Below, one piece after another: positions 1 through 9,511 of a DNA stretch of 64,000 nt (positions are counted from its first letter, which is position 1; the number at the start of each line of letters is the position of its first letter). The notes beneath the pieces are model-generated. The model had not been told where the DNA came from and ran no database searches. It saw only the letters and a list, made by a program, of their open reading frames with translations. The DNA is taken from positions 1 to 64,000 of the forward strand of contig JAQGNY010000012.1 in assembly GCA_028293825.1 (NCBI GenBank). Direction: 5' to 3'. The stretch is from Verrucomicrobiaceae bacterium. GTDB lineage: Bacteria > Pseudomonadota > Gammaproteobacteria > Pseudomonadales > CAMLJR01. A program made the translations under genes and the position numbers.

Positions 1-577
1 GTTGAGTCTCGATCAAGCCGAGGCGCTGGCTGAATCGGTGACCGATTGGATCGACGCCAATGATGAAGTCGATGGTTTGGGCGGCGCCGAGAGCCAGTAT
101 TATGCGCAGGCCGAGCCAATGGGCCGCGCCGCGAATCGGCCGCTCGCCAGTCCGTCTGAATTAATGTGGGTAAAAGGCATGACGCCGGAAATTTATCGCC
201 AGTTGGCGCCATTGCTAACGGTGTGGCCGACGAACGGATCACCGCTGAATATCAACACCGCATCGCCGCAAGTGTTGCGCAGTTTGGGCGGCGAAAAGGA
301 CACGCAACCGCTGACCGATAGCGAAGTGGAGTATCTGGTGCAGGATCGCACCGAGCATAAATATTTTGCCGATACGGCGATATTGAAAACCGGTATTTTG
401 CAAAGCAAGCTGATCGACGACTCGAAAACGAGTGTGGTGAGCAGCGATTATTTTATGTTGCACACGACCACTGAGTTTCAAGGCCATCGTTACAGCCTGC
501 AAAGTTTGCTGCATCGGCGCAGCGATTTGCGCCCGGCGCGCGTGGATGTCGAAGCGCGCGCGTATGGCGAGTGGTAA
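1..577 (+). CDS. gspK: Type II secretion system protein GspK (C-terminal part, 5' end outside window)
   Basis: Minor pseudopilin that, with GspI and GspJ, forms the tip of the type II secretion pseudopilus in the periplasm. Only the last 191 or so codons are present; the prepilin leader and N-terminal helix lie upstream of the window. The visible part carries family features: an early DWIDAND segment, then SPSELMWVKGMTP and a helix-hairpin-helix-like NINTASPQVLRSLGG stretch, as in GspK alpha domains. The downstream neighbours gspL, gspM and gspN in canonical order support the call strongly. Confidence 0.93.
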   Translation, partial: LSLDQAEALAESVTDWIDANDEVDGLGGAESQYYAQAEPMGRAANRPLASPSELMWVKGMTPEIYRQLAPLLTVWPTNGSPLNINTASPQVLRSLGGEKDTQPLTDSEVEYLVQDRTEHKYFADTAILKTGILQSKLIDDSKTSVVSSDYFMLHTTTEFQGHRYSLQSLLHRRSDLRPARVDVEARAYGEW

Positions 578-649
578 CAGCCGCTCGAATAGATATTATT
601 TAAGTACACAGTTTTAAAAAAACACGCAGCCCGAGATTAAACGACAATC

Positions 650-1843
650 GTGAAAACCACTGTATTTCTACATGCTGAAGCGGGCGAACAATTGAGTTGG
701 CGCAATGCCGACGACGCGGCTATCGCGCATGGTTCGGTTGCCGATGTCGCGGCCGATCCCGCTGCACGCGATGCCGAATTAATTTTGATTGTGCCTGCGC
801 AAAAAGTCGCGTTGCGCGAAGTGGCATTCGTCGCGCGCGAACGCCGTTTGCTGCGCCAAACCGTGCCGTATACGCTCGAAGAACAATTGGTCGACGATGT
901 CGATACGCAGCATTTTGCATTCGGCACGCCGCAACTCAATCAAGTGCCGGTCGCCATCGTCGATAAGCAATGGTTGGGCGATTGGCTGCAGCGCAGCGCG
1001 CAGGCCGGGCTCGATATCAAGCGTGTATTGCCCGAGCAATTATTACTGCCGTATCGCGATAAATGCTGGACGCTGCGTATCGAGGCCGAGCGTTGGCTGG
1101 TGCGTGTCGGTCCGTATCGCGGTTTTGCGTTGGAGCCGGACAGCGCAGCGTTGGCATTGCAATTGTTATTGGACAGTGCGGAAGAGTTACCACAGCAATT
1201 ATTGCTGCAAAGCGAACAACCGATGGAATTGGTGTTGACTCAATTGCCTGAGCTGCTGCGCGGCTCAGTGGAAGTGTTAGAGGCGACGCCGCTGCATATC
1301 GATACATTAGGCAGTGGCACGCCGCCGATCGATTTTCTGCAGGGCGCATTCGGGCGCACGTTGCCGTGGCGGCGTTGGTGGCTGCAATGGCAGCGGGTCG
1401 CTATCGCGCTGGCGCTGGCAATCGCTGTGCACGTGCTGGCGCTTGGCATCGCGCATCACCGTTTGGAAAAACAAAACCTCGCGCTGCGCCAGCAGGTTGA
1501 AGCGGTGTATCGCAGCGTGGAGCCACGCGGCGCGGTCAACGATCCCGAGCTGCAATTGCGGCGCAAATTAAAAGTGTTGCAAGGTCATCAGGGCAGCAGC
1601 GTAATGCCGCTGCTGCAACAGGTTGGCAGCGCGCTGAAAAAAATCGACGGCGTCAGCGTGCAGAATCTTACTTACAGCGAACAACAGAATGAACTGCGCG
1701 TCAGCGTCACTGCGGCGGCATTTAAGGATGTCGAAGCAGCGCGCATGGCAATTGCCGCGACCGGATTAAATGCGCAATTGATCGGCAGCAATACCGACGG
1801 CGATAAAACGCGCGCGCAGTTGCGCATCAGTGACAAAAAGTAG
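650..1843 (+). CDS. gspL: Type II secretion system protein GspL
   Basis: Inner-membrane assembly platform protein that links the cytoplasmic ATPase GspE to GspM and the pseudopilus. It has 397 residues, normal for the family. An actin-like cytoplasmic domain occupies about residues 1-240, a single transmembrane segment follows at about 245-270, and the rest is a coiled-coil and ferredoxin-like periplasmic domain. The start is GTG at 650, placed by the N-terminal beta strand (MKTTVFLHAE). It sits 72 nt after gspK and before gspM, as in standard gsp operons. Confidence 0.92.
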   Translation: MKTTVFLHAEAGEQLSWRNADDAAIAHGSVADVAADPAARDAELILIVPAQKVALREVAFVARERRLLRQTVPYTLEEQLVDDVDTQHFAFGTPQLNQVPVAIVDKQWLGDWLQRSAQAGLDIKRVLPEQLLLPYRDKCWTLRIEAERWLVRVGPYRGFALEPDSAALALQLLLDSAEELPQQLLLQSEQPMELVLTQLPELLRGSVEVLEATPLHIDTLGSGTPPIDFLQGAFGRTLPWRRWWLQWQRVAIALALAIAVHVLALGIAHHRLEKQNLALRQQVEAVYRSVEPRGAVNDPELQLRRKLKVLQGHQGSSVMPLLQQVGSALKKIDGVSVQNLTYSEQQNELRVSVTAAAFKDVEAARMAIAATGLNAQLIGSNTDGDKTRAQLRISDKK

Positions 1844-1957
1844 CAATAAAAATTAGCGATAAAAAATGACTACAAAAAGTAACGACAAGAAACGGTTGCT
1901 CGAAGCGTTATGAAATGAGCGTGGATTTGTTACTGAAACAAAAAACAGGACAGCGTC

Positions 1958-2437
1958 ATGTTGGAAAAACTGCAGCAACAATTAAGTTTGCGCGATCAGA
2001 AAATGTTGGCGCTATTAGGTGTGGCTTTAGTGCTGTACGTGATTTATCAAATCATGTTGCAGCCATTGGCAACCGCTAATGCGCGGCTCGCCGTGCAAAA
2101 TAGCGCGGCACAAAACAGCGTGGCGGCGATGACGCAAATGGCGGCGCAATTGCGTGGCCTGCAGCAGAGCGCCGCGCAACAGGGTGGCGTGAATACCGAA
2201 AATCTTACGCAGTTGGTCGATCGCAGCGTGGCAGCGAATCAATTGCACATGAGTCGGTTTCAGCCAGGCAGCAGCGGCGATGTGCAGGTGCGGCTCGATA
2301 ATGTGTCGTTTGATCAAACGCTGCGCTGGCTCAATGAACTGGAATCTGCGCAGAGCGTGACTGTGCGTGAATTGGTGATCGCTCCCGGCGCGGCCTCGGG
2401 ATTGGTGAATGCGTCCGTGCGTTTGTTTCGCCCCTAA
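1958..2437 (+). CDS. gspM: Type II secretion system protein GspM
   Basis: Small bitopic inner-membrane protein that dimerises with GspL in the secretion platform. The 159-residue product has a short cytoplasmic N-terminus (LEKLQQQLSLRDQKML), one transmembrane helix at about residues 17-36 (LALLGVALVLYVIYQIML), and a periplasmic ferredoxin-like domain ending in VNASVRLFRP. Size, topology and its place between gspL and gspN all agree. The 114-nt gap after gspL is longer than usual in such operons, and I see no gene in it. Confidence 0.9.
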   Translation: MLEKLQQQLSLRDQKMLALLGVALVLYVIYQIMLQPLATANARLAVQNSAAQNSVAAMTQMAAQLRGLQQSAAQQGGVNTENLTQLVDRSVAANQLHMSRFQPGSSGDVQVRLDNVSFDQTLRWLNELESAQSVTVRELVIAPGAASGLVNASVRLFRP

Positions 2438-2455
2438 TTTGCGACCTAATAATTA

Positions 2456-3259
2456 ATGATGAATACAATTTCTCTTGCCGAATTTTTCCCATCGCACGTG
2501 TGGCGTCGTCGCGCCATCGGTATTGCGGCGCTGTGGTTTTTCATTTGCCTGTCATGGACAGCGCCGGCGCAATTATTGGTGGCGATTTTGAAACCACTGG
2601 CACCCGCACTGCAGTTGCAAGATGTCGACGGCGGTTTTTGGAACGGTTCGGCCGGTCAGGCGTTTTGGCAGCAGGACGGAAAAACAATCGCGCTGGGCAA
2701 AACCGAGTGGCATATCAATCCGTGGTCGCTGCTGTGGCTGCATCCGAGCGCGCATATCGCCACTAATTACGGCGAACAATTTATCGATACGCGCGCGCAA
2801 ATTTCGCCGCTCGGTCGCGTGGTGTTACGCGATACATCAGCGGCGATTCCCGCGCAATTGATCGGCAATTGGTTGCCGTTGCCGGCGAAAGGTCAGTTGG
2901 CGTTAAAGCTGGCGCGTGCCGAATTTTCGCGGCAGCAATTAATTGCTGCGAATGGCGATATTTATTGGCAGCAGGCGCAATGGCAGTGGGGCGCGCATTG
3001 GTTGGCACTGGGCGATTACCGCTGCGCGCTGCATCTTGAAAACGCGGAAACGTTGCATTGCGCATTGCAGGGTCAGGGTGCATTAACCGGCAATGGCGAT
3101 ATCGCCGTCGATTTTAATAAGCGCAATTGGTCGGCGGATTTAAAAATAAAACTCGAACCCAGCCTGCCCCAAGAATTTCGTCAGACCGTGACCGTTATGC
3201 TGGCGGCGAAAGCAGATCCGCAAGGCCAATTACAGGTGCAGAGGAACGGGCAGTGGTGA
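2456..3259 (+). CDS. gspN: Type II secretion system protein GspN
   Basis: Accessory component of the type II secretion inner-membrane platform, present only in some systems. The 267-residue product has one N-terminal membrane anchor (about residues 17-45), then a periplasmic domain with the family's DVDGGFWNGSAG motif and repeated beta strands. It starts 18 nt after gspM. The stop TGA at 3257-3259 overlaps the GTG start of apbE, so translation of the two is probably coupled. Confidence 0.88.
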   Translation: MMNTISLAEFFPSHVWRRRAIGIAALWFFICLSWTAPAQLLVAILKPLAPALQLQDVDGGFWNGSAGQAFWQQDGKTIALGKTEWHINPWSLLWLHPSAHIATNYGEQFIDTRAQISPLGRVVLRDTSAAIPAQLIGNWLPLPAKGQLALKLARAEFSRQQLIAANGDIYWQQAQWQWGAHWLALGDYRCALHLENAETLHCALQGQGALTGNGDIAVDFNKRNWSADLKIKLEPSLPQEFRQTVTVMLAAKADPQGQLQVQRNGQW

Positions 3260-4245
3260 GCATAAAAAATAATATTTCGCTGGCGTTGCTATTTATTGTC
3301 ATGAGTTTTTCACTCAACGCGCACGCGGAATGGTTTGGCGATAAGCGCGCGATCATGGGCACCGCGATTAGTGTTGAATTGTGGCTTGACGATGAAAAAG
3401 CGGCGCAGGAAGCCATCGAAGCGGTGATGCAGGAAATGGTGCATATCGACCAATCGATGAGCCCCTATATCGAAACCAGCGAGCTGTCGTTAATCAATCG
3501 CGAAGCCGTGGACCATCCGGTAAAAATTTCCGCCGAAATGATGCTGCTGTTGAAAACATCGCTGCATTATTCGCAGATCAGCAACGGTGCGTTCGATATC
3601 AGTTTCGCATCGGTCGGCTATATGTACGACTACCGCAAACATATCGAGCCGAGCAAAGAGCAAATCGCCGAGCATTTATCGTCCATCGATTACCGCTCGA
3701 TTGTGCTCGATGAAAAAGCCAGCACCGTGCACTTTTTAAAGCCCGGTATGCGCATTGATTTGGGCGGTATTGCGAAAGGTTATGCAGTTGATCGCGGCGC
3801 GGATATTTTAATTGCGCGCGGTGTGAAGAATGCCATCGTCACCGCCGGTGGCGACAGTCGCATTATTGGCGATCGCCGTGGCCGGCCGTGGATGGTCGGC
3901 ATTAAAGATCCGCGTATTAAAGGTAAAGAGGCAGTGGTGTTGCCGCTGGCCGATACCGCGCTGTCGACATCCGGCGACTACGAGCGCTATTTCATGGATG
4001 GCGACCGCCGTGTGCATCACATCATCAATCCGCGTACCGGCATGTCGGCAACCGGCGTGCGCAGCGTCAGCGTGATGTCTGCGCACGGTATCGATACCGA
4101 TGCGTTGACCAAGCCGTTATTTATTCTCGGAGTCGAGCGCGGCATGCAAATTATCGATCGCATTCCCGGTGTCGATGCGATTGTGATCGACGACAAAGGC
4201 CAATTGTTTTACTCGAAGAATCTGGCGCCGCCGAGCAAGCCGTAA
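3256..4245 (+). CDS. apbE: ApbE family FAD:protein FMN transferase
   Basis: Periplasmic flavin transferase that splits FAD and attaches FMN to Ser/Thr of target proteins such as Rnf/Nqr subunits. The chosen GTG at 3256 overlaps the gspN stop (GTGA); a GTG at 3253 is also possible. It gives 329 residues with a signal peptide ending near AHA-EW, so a cleaved rather than lipid-anchored form. Family features: MGTAISVELW near the N-terminus, DLGGIAKGYAVD, TAGGDSRIIG, and the HHIINPRTG metal/FAD site. No flavinylated target is nearby; ApbE attached to a gsp operon is unusual. Confidence 0.9.
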   Translation: MSIKNNISLALLFIVMSFSLNAHAEWFGDKRAIMGTAISVELWLDDEKAAQEAIEAVMQEMVHIDQSMSPYIETSELSLINREAVDHPVKISAEMMLLLKTSLHYSQISNGAFDISFASVGYMYDYRKHIEPSKEQIAEHLSSIDYRSIVLDEKASTVHFLKPGMRIDLGGIAKGYAVDRGADILIARGVKNAIVTAGGDSRIIGDRRGRPWMVGIKDPRIKGKEAVVLPLADTALSTSGDYERYFMDGDRRVHHIINPRTGMSATGVRSVSVMSAHGIDTDALTKPLFILGVERGMQIIDRIPGVDAIVIDDKGQLFYSKNLAPPSKP

Positions 4246-4281
4246 ATAATCGATGGTCGATAAATCACACGATCGATAAAT

Positions 4282-4316
4282 AAAAAACCCGGCCGTAGTT
4301 GCCGGGTTTTTTATTT
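4282..4316. terminator. Bidirectional Rho-independent terminator between apbE and ydjA-like gene
   Basis: A GC-rich inverted repeat (ACCCGGC / GCCGGGT, loop about 7 nt) is flanked by an A-run on the left and a T-run on the right. It can therefore terminate both the apbE transcript and the convergent nitroreductase transcript. Confidence 0.85.
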
Positions 4317-4353
4317 CAAATTTTTAACGTTATTTAATGTTTCTGTTTTTATT

Positions 4354-4914
4354 TCAGTGTCCCCACGCAGAAACAAATTCATCCAGGTGCACTTCCGGCG
4401 ACGGCTTGGTTAAGCCTTCGGGCGTGCCGAGATAAATGTAAGCGATCAGTTGCTCGTCGGCGCTTAAACCCAAACCGGTTTTGACATGTTCGTCGTAGCA
4501 GTTGTCGCCGGTGCGCCAAATGGCGCCGAAACCCGATGCCTGTGCTGCGAGCAAAATGCCGTAAGCGGCGCAGCCGGCGGTGAGCAGTTGTTCGACGCGC
4601 GGGACTTTTGGGTGATCCTGCAGTTTGGCGACAACCGCGATCACCAAAGGCGCGCGCAATGGCGCATCGCGATTTTTCTTCACTTCATCTTCGCTGGCGT
4701 CGGCTTTGCGTGCGAGCAACGCATCGGCAAATAAATCACCGAGCTTTTGCCGCGCTTTGCCTTCAATCAATAGATAGCGCCACGGCCGCAATCTGCCGTG
4801 ATCGGGCGCGCGCAGTGACGCCAGCAAAATACGATTCAGAATTTCGCGATCGGGTGCAGGTTTGGTGAGGCGGGGTTCGGAGTTGCGATTGTTCAGTAAG
4901 GTTAATGCGTCCAT
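4354..4914 (-). CDS. YdjA-type nitroreductase family flavoprotein
   Basis: FMN-dependent NAD(P)H oxidoreductase of the nitroreductase fold, close to E. coli YdjA; physiological substrate unknown. The start at 4914 (MDALTLLNNRNSEPRL) matches the YdjA N-terminus and gives 186 residues against about 183 for YdjA; the reading frame stays open further upstream, but that part lacks similarity. Visible features are LRAPDHGRLRPWRYL near residue 35, the conserved TAGCAAYGILLAAQASGFGA helix, and GTPEG near the end. It stands alone, convergent with apbE and divergent from the DUF1631 gene. Confidence 0.85.
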   Translation of the reverse strand: MDALTLLNNRNSEPRLTKPAPDREILNRILLASLRAPDHGRLRPWRYLLIEGKARQKLGDLFADALLARKADASEDEVKKNRDAPLRAPLVIAVVAKLQDHPKVPRVEQLLTAGCAAYGILLAAQASGFGAIWRTGDNCYDEHVKTGLGLSADEQLIAYIYLGTPEGLTKPSPEVHLDEFVSAWGH

Positions 4915-5215
4915 CGATACAGCCATGCAGAGTGAATGGAAGCGACTGCTCGACGTGGGAGGTTTTACTGAATACCTCACGCTGCGGCGAACTACCGTCG
5001 CGATTGCGGCGCTCATACTGCGCCAGACGCAGCGGTGCGGGCAACCGTTCGCGGATTTTAGGCTACATTTACTGGGCCGGTCGCGGTTAGTATCCGCTTG
5101 CGTCCAGTATCAGGGGCGACTGAGGCTGCGCGAAGTGTCGAATAAACGGTACGAGCGCACCTTTAAAAACTCTCAATCAGCAAATAAAACCCGATTTTAA
5201 AAAAGAGTTGGATCG
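4915..5215. other. Intergenic region between divergent genes
   Basis: About 300 bp separates the divergent nitroreductase and DUF1631 genes and must hold both promoters. I see no convincing gene or RNA in it. A purine-rich GAGTTGGA precedes the ATG at 5216 and may be its ribosome-binding site. Confidence 0.5.
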
Positions 5216-7366
5216 ATGGAGCTTCTTGCTCGGTGCCGGGATCTTGCCCTGCCATTTTACGGAAACTTATTGCGCTCAACGCAGCAAACGCTGCGTGATC
5301 GGCTATTCGAGCAGGCGGAAAAAGGCGGCAGCAACGCTGATCAACGCGTTTATTTCGAAGCGATTCAAACGCTGAATGATTCCGCTGTTGCGATGCAAGC
5401 CGCCTTCGACGCGCAGCTCGAACACAGTTACCGCCAATTTCTGATTGGGCGCGACGACGATGAAATCGCGCCGCCGCTGTATTCATCCAGTCTTTCTTTA
5501 GTCGGCCGCGAACAACTCGAAGACGAGCTGGCGGTGTCGATGATTGTGTCGCGCGCGAACACGCAATGCGCCGAGTCGCTGTGGAAATTGAATCGTCGGT
5601 TGGCGGTGTTGCGCGGCGGTAAGAAAGTCGCCGACGACAGCAATCCATTCGGTCCGGCCAAAGTCGGGTTGGCGCTGCGCCAGGCCATGAGTGAACTGGC
5701 CGTCGATCAAAAAGCCCGTATCTTCATTTACAAGCACGTCGGCAAATTGCTGCTGGCGGTATTCGGCAAAATTTTTAATTCATTGAACGATACGCTCAGC
5801 GGCGGCGGCGTGTTGCCGAATCTGAAATTCTCGCTCGCCAAAGAGGCAGATGGCCACGACGCTTATGGCGACACTGAAACCGATGCGGCCGTCGCGCAAC
5901 AGAATCAGGCTGCCAGCGCCGCGCAAGAAGCCGATCAGCGCCGTATGGTCAGCTCGATCATCGACCAATTTCGAATGCATACCGCGAGCAGCGGACCGCG
6001 TCGACAGACATTTAGCGGGATCAGTTATGGCGGCCTGCGGTCCGGTCGCGACGGCGCCAAAGAAAACTTTCAGCCCAACGATTACGCATTGGTGTTATCG
6101 ACGCTGCAGCAAATGTCCGAATTCAATGTCGGGCAGGCACTAGAGCAACCGATGCCGATCGCGCAAGTCGAGGAGCTCTTGTTCGCCGAGCTGGGCGAGC
6201 GCGCCGATCCGCAGGCGCGCCACCAATTGGCCGAGCAGGACGCCGATACCGTCGATCTGGTCGGCATGGTGTTTCGCTACATGCTCGACGATCCGAAAAT
6301 TCCGGACATCGTCAAATCGTTGCTCAGCCATTTGCACACGCCGTATTTGAAGCTCGCCATTCTCGATAAAACGTTTCTGGAAAATCAGCAGCACAATGCA
6401 CGCGTGTTGATTAATCGCATGGCCGAAACCGGTGCGCGCTGGGTGGTCGATGAAAAAGAGCGGGTGGTACTGCCGAAACTGAAAGGCGTCGTTGAAATTA
6501 TCCTGCGCGAATTTGTCGACGACATCGGCTTGTTCGATCACCTACTCGAAGACTTCAATCGCTTTCGCGACGGGCTCGAAAAACGCGCCGAGATGGTCGA
6601 AAAGCGCAATCGCTCCGCGCAGGAGGGCATCGAGCGCCTGAGTACGGCCAAGCAGCGCGCAGCCACCGAAATCGAGGAGCGCATCAAGGGCTTTACGATC
6701 CCCGAATCCATTCTGCAATTGCTGCGCAAGCCGTGGACGGATTTCCTCGCCTTCAATTATTTGCGCAACGGCGAAAACAGTCTGTCGTGGAAGGCGGCGC
6801 TGAAAGTGGTCGACGGCGTGTTGTGGAGCGTGCGCGACGATGGCGGTCGCAGCCGCGAAGAGTTTCAGCGCTATCAGCAGCAACTGGAGCAGTCGATTGC
6901 CGAAGGGCTGCGCACGATCGGCTACGACAGCGAGGCGGGCGAGGAATTGTTGTCGGCTCTACGCGAAGGCCAGGAGCAGGCCTATCAGGGGCACGCCATC
7001 GTAAAGCCAGTGCAACAAGCGGTGACGGTCGCGAAAAAGAGCGTGCTGCCAACGCCGCCGGTGTTTACCGCGGAAGAACAGATTTACGCCGATATGCTGC
7101 GGGAAAAGATATCGTTCGGCGCATTGTTCGAATTCGATCGGCCCGGTCAGCTCTCGCTGCAATGCAAGCTGGCGTGGTTCAGCCGCGTCAGCGCGCACTA
7201 TATGTTCGTCAATCAATCCGGCATTAAGCAGCTGGTCGAAACGCTGCCGAATCTGGTGCGCGGCTTATGCGCCGGCACGGTTCGTATCGTCGAGCCGGAG
7301 CGCCGCAGTTTTATGGAGCGCGCGCTCACCGCCATTCTCAGCAAGCTGCATATCGCCACGTATTAG
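5216..7366 (+). CDS. DUF1631 domain-containing protein
   Basis: A 716-residue cytoplasmic protein of the DUF1631 family, common in Pseudomonas and relatives and of unknown biochemical function; older databases sometimes mislabel it thymidine phosphorylase. It begins with CRDLALPFYGNLL, has a long helical body, a low-complexity Q/A segment near residues 210-245, and a C-terminal part (FEFDRPGQLSLQCKLAWFSR, SAHYMFVNQSGIK) that resembles a PilZ-like beta barrel. No signal peptide or membrane segment is evident. It precedes dapA on the same strand with a 128-nt gap. Confidence 0.8.
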   Translation: MELLARCRDLALPFYGNLLRSTQQTLRDRLFEQAEKGGSNADQRVYFEAIQTLNDSAVAMQAAFDAQLEHSYRQFLIGRDDDEIAPPLYSSSLSLVGREQLEDELAVSMIVSRANTQCAESLWKLNRRLAVLRGGKKVADDSNPFGPAKVGLALRQAMSELAVDQKARIFIYKHVGKLLLAVFGKIFNSLNDTLSGGGVLPNLKFSLAKEADGHDAYGDTETDAAVAQQNQAASAAQEADQRRMVSSIIDQFRMHTASSGPRRQTFSGISYGGLRSGRDGAKENFQPNDYALVLSTLQQMSEFNVGQALEQPMPIAQVEELLFAELGERADPQARHQLAEQDADTVDLVGMVFRYMLDDPKIPDIVKSLLSHLHTPYLKLAILDKTFLENQQHNARVLINRMAETGARWVVDEKERVVLPKLKGVVEIILREFVDDIGLFDHLLEDFNRFRDGLEKRAEMVEKRNRSAQEGIERLSTAKQRAATEIEERIKGFTIPESILQLLRKPWTDFLAFNYLRNGENSLSWKAALKVVDGVLWSVRDDGGRSREEFQRYQQQLEQSIAEGLRTIGYDSEAGEELLSALREGQEQAYQGHAIVKPVQQAVTVAKKSVLPTPPVFTAEEQIYADMLREKISFGALFEFDRPGQLSLQCKLAWFSRVSAHYMFVNQSGIKQLVETLPNLVRGLCAGTVRIVEPERRSFMERALTAILSKLHIATY

Positions 7367-7494
7367 CGCTCCCGCCGTTCGCACTTAACGCCACTTTCTT
7401 CGTCGCGCGCCGGCCGCCGCTTGTACTGGCGTGGGGGCGTCAGTACCATAGCGCCCTTTCTCGTATTCGCTTGCCCCGTATTTTGGAGATCCGC

Positions 7495-8367
7495 ATGATT
7501 GCTGGCAGCATAGTCGCATTGGTTACGCCAATGACTGCCTCGGGCGATATCGATTGGCCGGCGCTCGACAAGCTGGTGGAGTGGCACATCAACGAAGGCA
7601 CCAATGCCATCGTTGCAGTCGGCACTACCGGTGAATCGGCGACGCTGACAGTCGACGAGCACTGCGCGGTAATCAAGCGCGTGGTCGAGCAAACGCGCAA
7701 ACGCGTACCGATCATCGCCGGCACTGGTGCCAACAGCACGCGTGAAGCGGTCGAACTGACGCGCGCTGCGCAAGCGGCCGGTGCCGACGCCTGCCTGCTG
7801 GTGACGCCGTATTACAACAAGCCAACCCAGGAAGGTTTGTATCTGCATTTCAAAGCCATCGCCGAAGCGGTGGCGATTCCGCAGATTCTTTACAACGTGC
7901 CGGGTCGCACCGGTTGCGATATGCATAACGACACCGTGCTGCGCTTAGCTACGATCGACAATATCGTCGGTTTGAAAGACGCCACCGGCGATGTGCCGCG
8001 CGGTATCGACCTGATTAAACGCTGCGGGCCGGACTTCGCCGTTTATTCCGGCGATGATGCCACCGCACTGGATTTGATGCTGGCCGGCGGCAGCGGCGAT
8101 ATCTCCGTCACCGCGAACGTTGTACCGAAGTTGATGTCCCAAATGTGCGCTGCGGCGCTGCGCGGCGATGCCGCCAGTGCCCGCGAACTGAATGCGCAAA
8201 TGTTGCCGCTCCACCAAAAACTGTTCGTCGAATCGAATCCGATACCAGTGAAATGGGCGGTGGCGGAACTCGGTATTATCGGCAGCGGAATTCGCCTGCC
8301 GCTCACGCCGCTCAGTGAAAACGTTAGACCGGTCGTACGCGCGGCAATGCGCAGCGCCGGTGTTTAA
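7495..8367 (+). CDS. dapA: 4-hydroxy-tetrahydrodipicolinate synthase
   Basis: Condenses pyruvate with aspartate semialdehyde in the lysine and meso-diaminopimelate pathway. The ATG at 7495 has a TTGGAG ribosome-binding site and gives 290 residues, normal for DapA. The catalytic set is intact: T44-T45 in VGTTGES, Y133 in LYNVPGRTG, R138, and the Schiff-base lysine K161 in GLKDATGD, all at the numbering of the E. coli enzyme. bamC follows 24 nt later, the same linkage as in E. coli and Pseudomonas. Confidence 0.98.
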   Translation: MIAGSIVALVTPMTASGDIDWPALDKLVEWHINEGTNAIVAVGTTGESATLTVDEHCAVIKRVVEQTRKRVPIIAGTGANSTREAVELTRAAQAAGADACLLVTPYYNKPTQEGLYLHFKAIAEAVAIPQILYNVPGRTGCDMHNDTVLRLATIDNIVGLKDATGDVPRGIDLIKRCGPDFAVYSGDDATALDLMLAGGSGDISVTANVVPKLMSQMCAAALRGDAASARELNAQMLPLHQKLFVESNPIPVKWAVAELGIIGSGIRLPLTPLSENVRPVVRAAMRSAGV

Positions 8368-8391
8368 TCCCGCTTTGCAGTCGAGTTAATT

Positions 8392-9459
8392 ATGAAAAAA
8401 ATAATGGCGCTACCCGTCGCGGTTGCGGTGTCGTTCGCTTTGAGCGGTTGCGGTTGGGTGTTCGGCGAGAAAGGTTTGTTCCGCGATCGCGGCGACGACT
8501 ATCGGCGTGCGCAGGTGGAAAAACCGCTCGAAATCCCGGCTGGTTTGAGTAAAGCCTCGACCGAGGAAGATTTCGCGATTCCATCGATTTCCTATTCGGC
8601 ACCGCTCGAAGGCAAATTCGATGTGCCGCGCCCGCAGCCGCTCGATGGCGACCCGGAAGGCGAGCAGGTCAAAATCCAATTGCTCGGCGGCACCAGCTGG
8701 ATTTTGGTTGAAGCCTCGCCCGGTGAAGTGTGGCCGCGCGTGCGTCAGTTTTTAAATACCAATCAACTCGGTGTGGCGCGGATGGAAGCGGCTGCCGGCG
8801 TGATTGAAACCGCGTGGCTGCAGCCGCAAACCGCTGGCGCGGCGCGCGAACGCTATCGCTTCCGCATCGAGCAAGGGGTGCAGCGCGGTTCGGCCGAAGT
8901 TTATATTTTGCAGGCCAATACCTCCGCTGGCGAAAGCAAATGGCCGATGACATCGTCCGATCCGGCCCGCGAAAGCGAAATGATCAAGGCTGTCGCGCAA
9001 TTTATTGCCGACAACGGCAGCACCGGTGCGGTGTCGATGCTGGCGCAACGCGGTATCGAGTCGAAAGGCAAAGTCACGCTGAACAAGCAGGCCGGCGCGA
9101 ATTCGTACCTGCGGCTTGAATTGCCGTCCGATCGCGCCTGGGCATCGCTCGATTTAGCGATCGAACGTGCTGGCTTCACCATCGAAGATCGCAATCGCGC
9201 GGCGCAGCAGTTCTCCGTACGCTACACACCGCCGCTCGATCCCGACGACGAAAAAAGCTGGTGGGGCAAATTCTGGTCGTGGGCGTTTAATAGCGACGAA
9301 GAGGTCATCTCCAACAAAGTGGTGTTTCAGTTGAAGATGCAGCCTGAAGCCGGTAACGACAACGTCGTGCGCATCGGTCTGCAGCGCGAAGACGGTAAAC
9401 CGTTGAAAGCCGCTGCCGAAGAAGAGTTGCTCAACCGCATCAAAAACAAATTGGCGTAA
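8392..9459 (+). CDS. bamC: Outer membrane assembly lipoprotein BamC
   Basis: Lipoprotein of the BAM complex, which inserts beta-barrel proteins into the outer membrane. The 355-residue product opens with a lipoprotein signal peptide and an LSGC lipobox (acylated Cys near residue 20). An unstructured segment that contacts BamD follows, then two helix-grip domains (about 90-200 and 220-350). The position between dapA and purC is typical; the gene was once called dapX/nlpB for that reason. Confidence 0.93.
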   Translation: MKKIMALPVAVAVSFALSGCGWVFGEKGLFRDRGDDYRRAQVEKPLEIPAGLSKASTEEDFAIPSISYSAPLEGKFDVPRPQPLDGDPEGEQVKIQLLGGTSWILVEASPGEVWPRVRQFLNTNQLGVARMEAAAGVIETAWLQPQTAGAARERYRFRIEQGVQRGSAEVYILQANTSAGESKWPMTSSDPARESEMIKAVAQFIADNGSTGAVSMLAQRGIESKGKVTLNKQAGANSYLRLELPSDRAWASLDLAIERAGFTIEDRNRAAQQFSVRYTPPLDPDDEKSWWGKFWSWAFNSDEEVISNKVVFQLKMQPEAGNDNVVRIGLQREDGKPLKAAAEEELLNRIKNKLA

Positions 9460-9511
9460 GCGCCTACCTATACAGATTGACTGCGCGACGCAGGTCGCGC
9501 GCAACGAGAGC

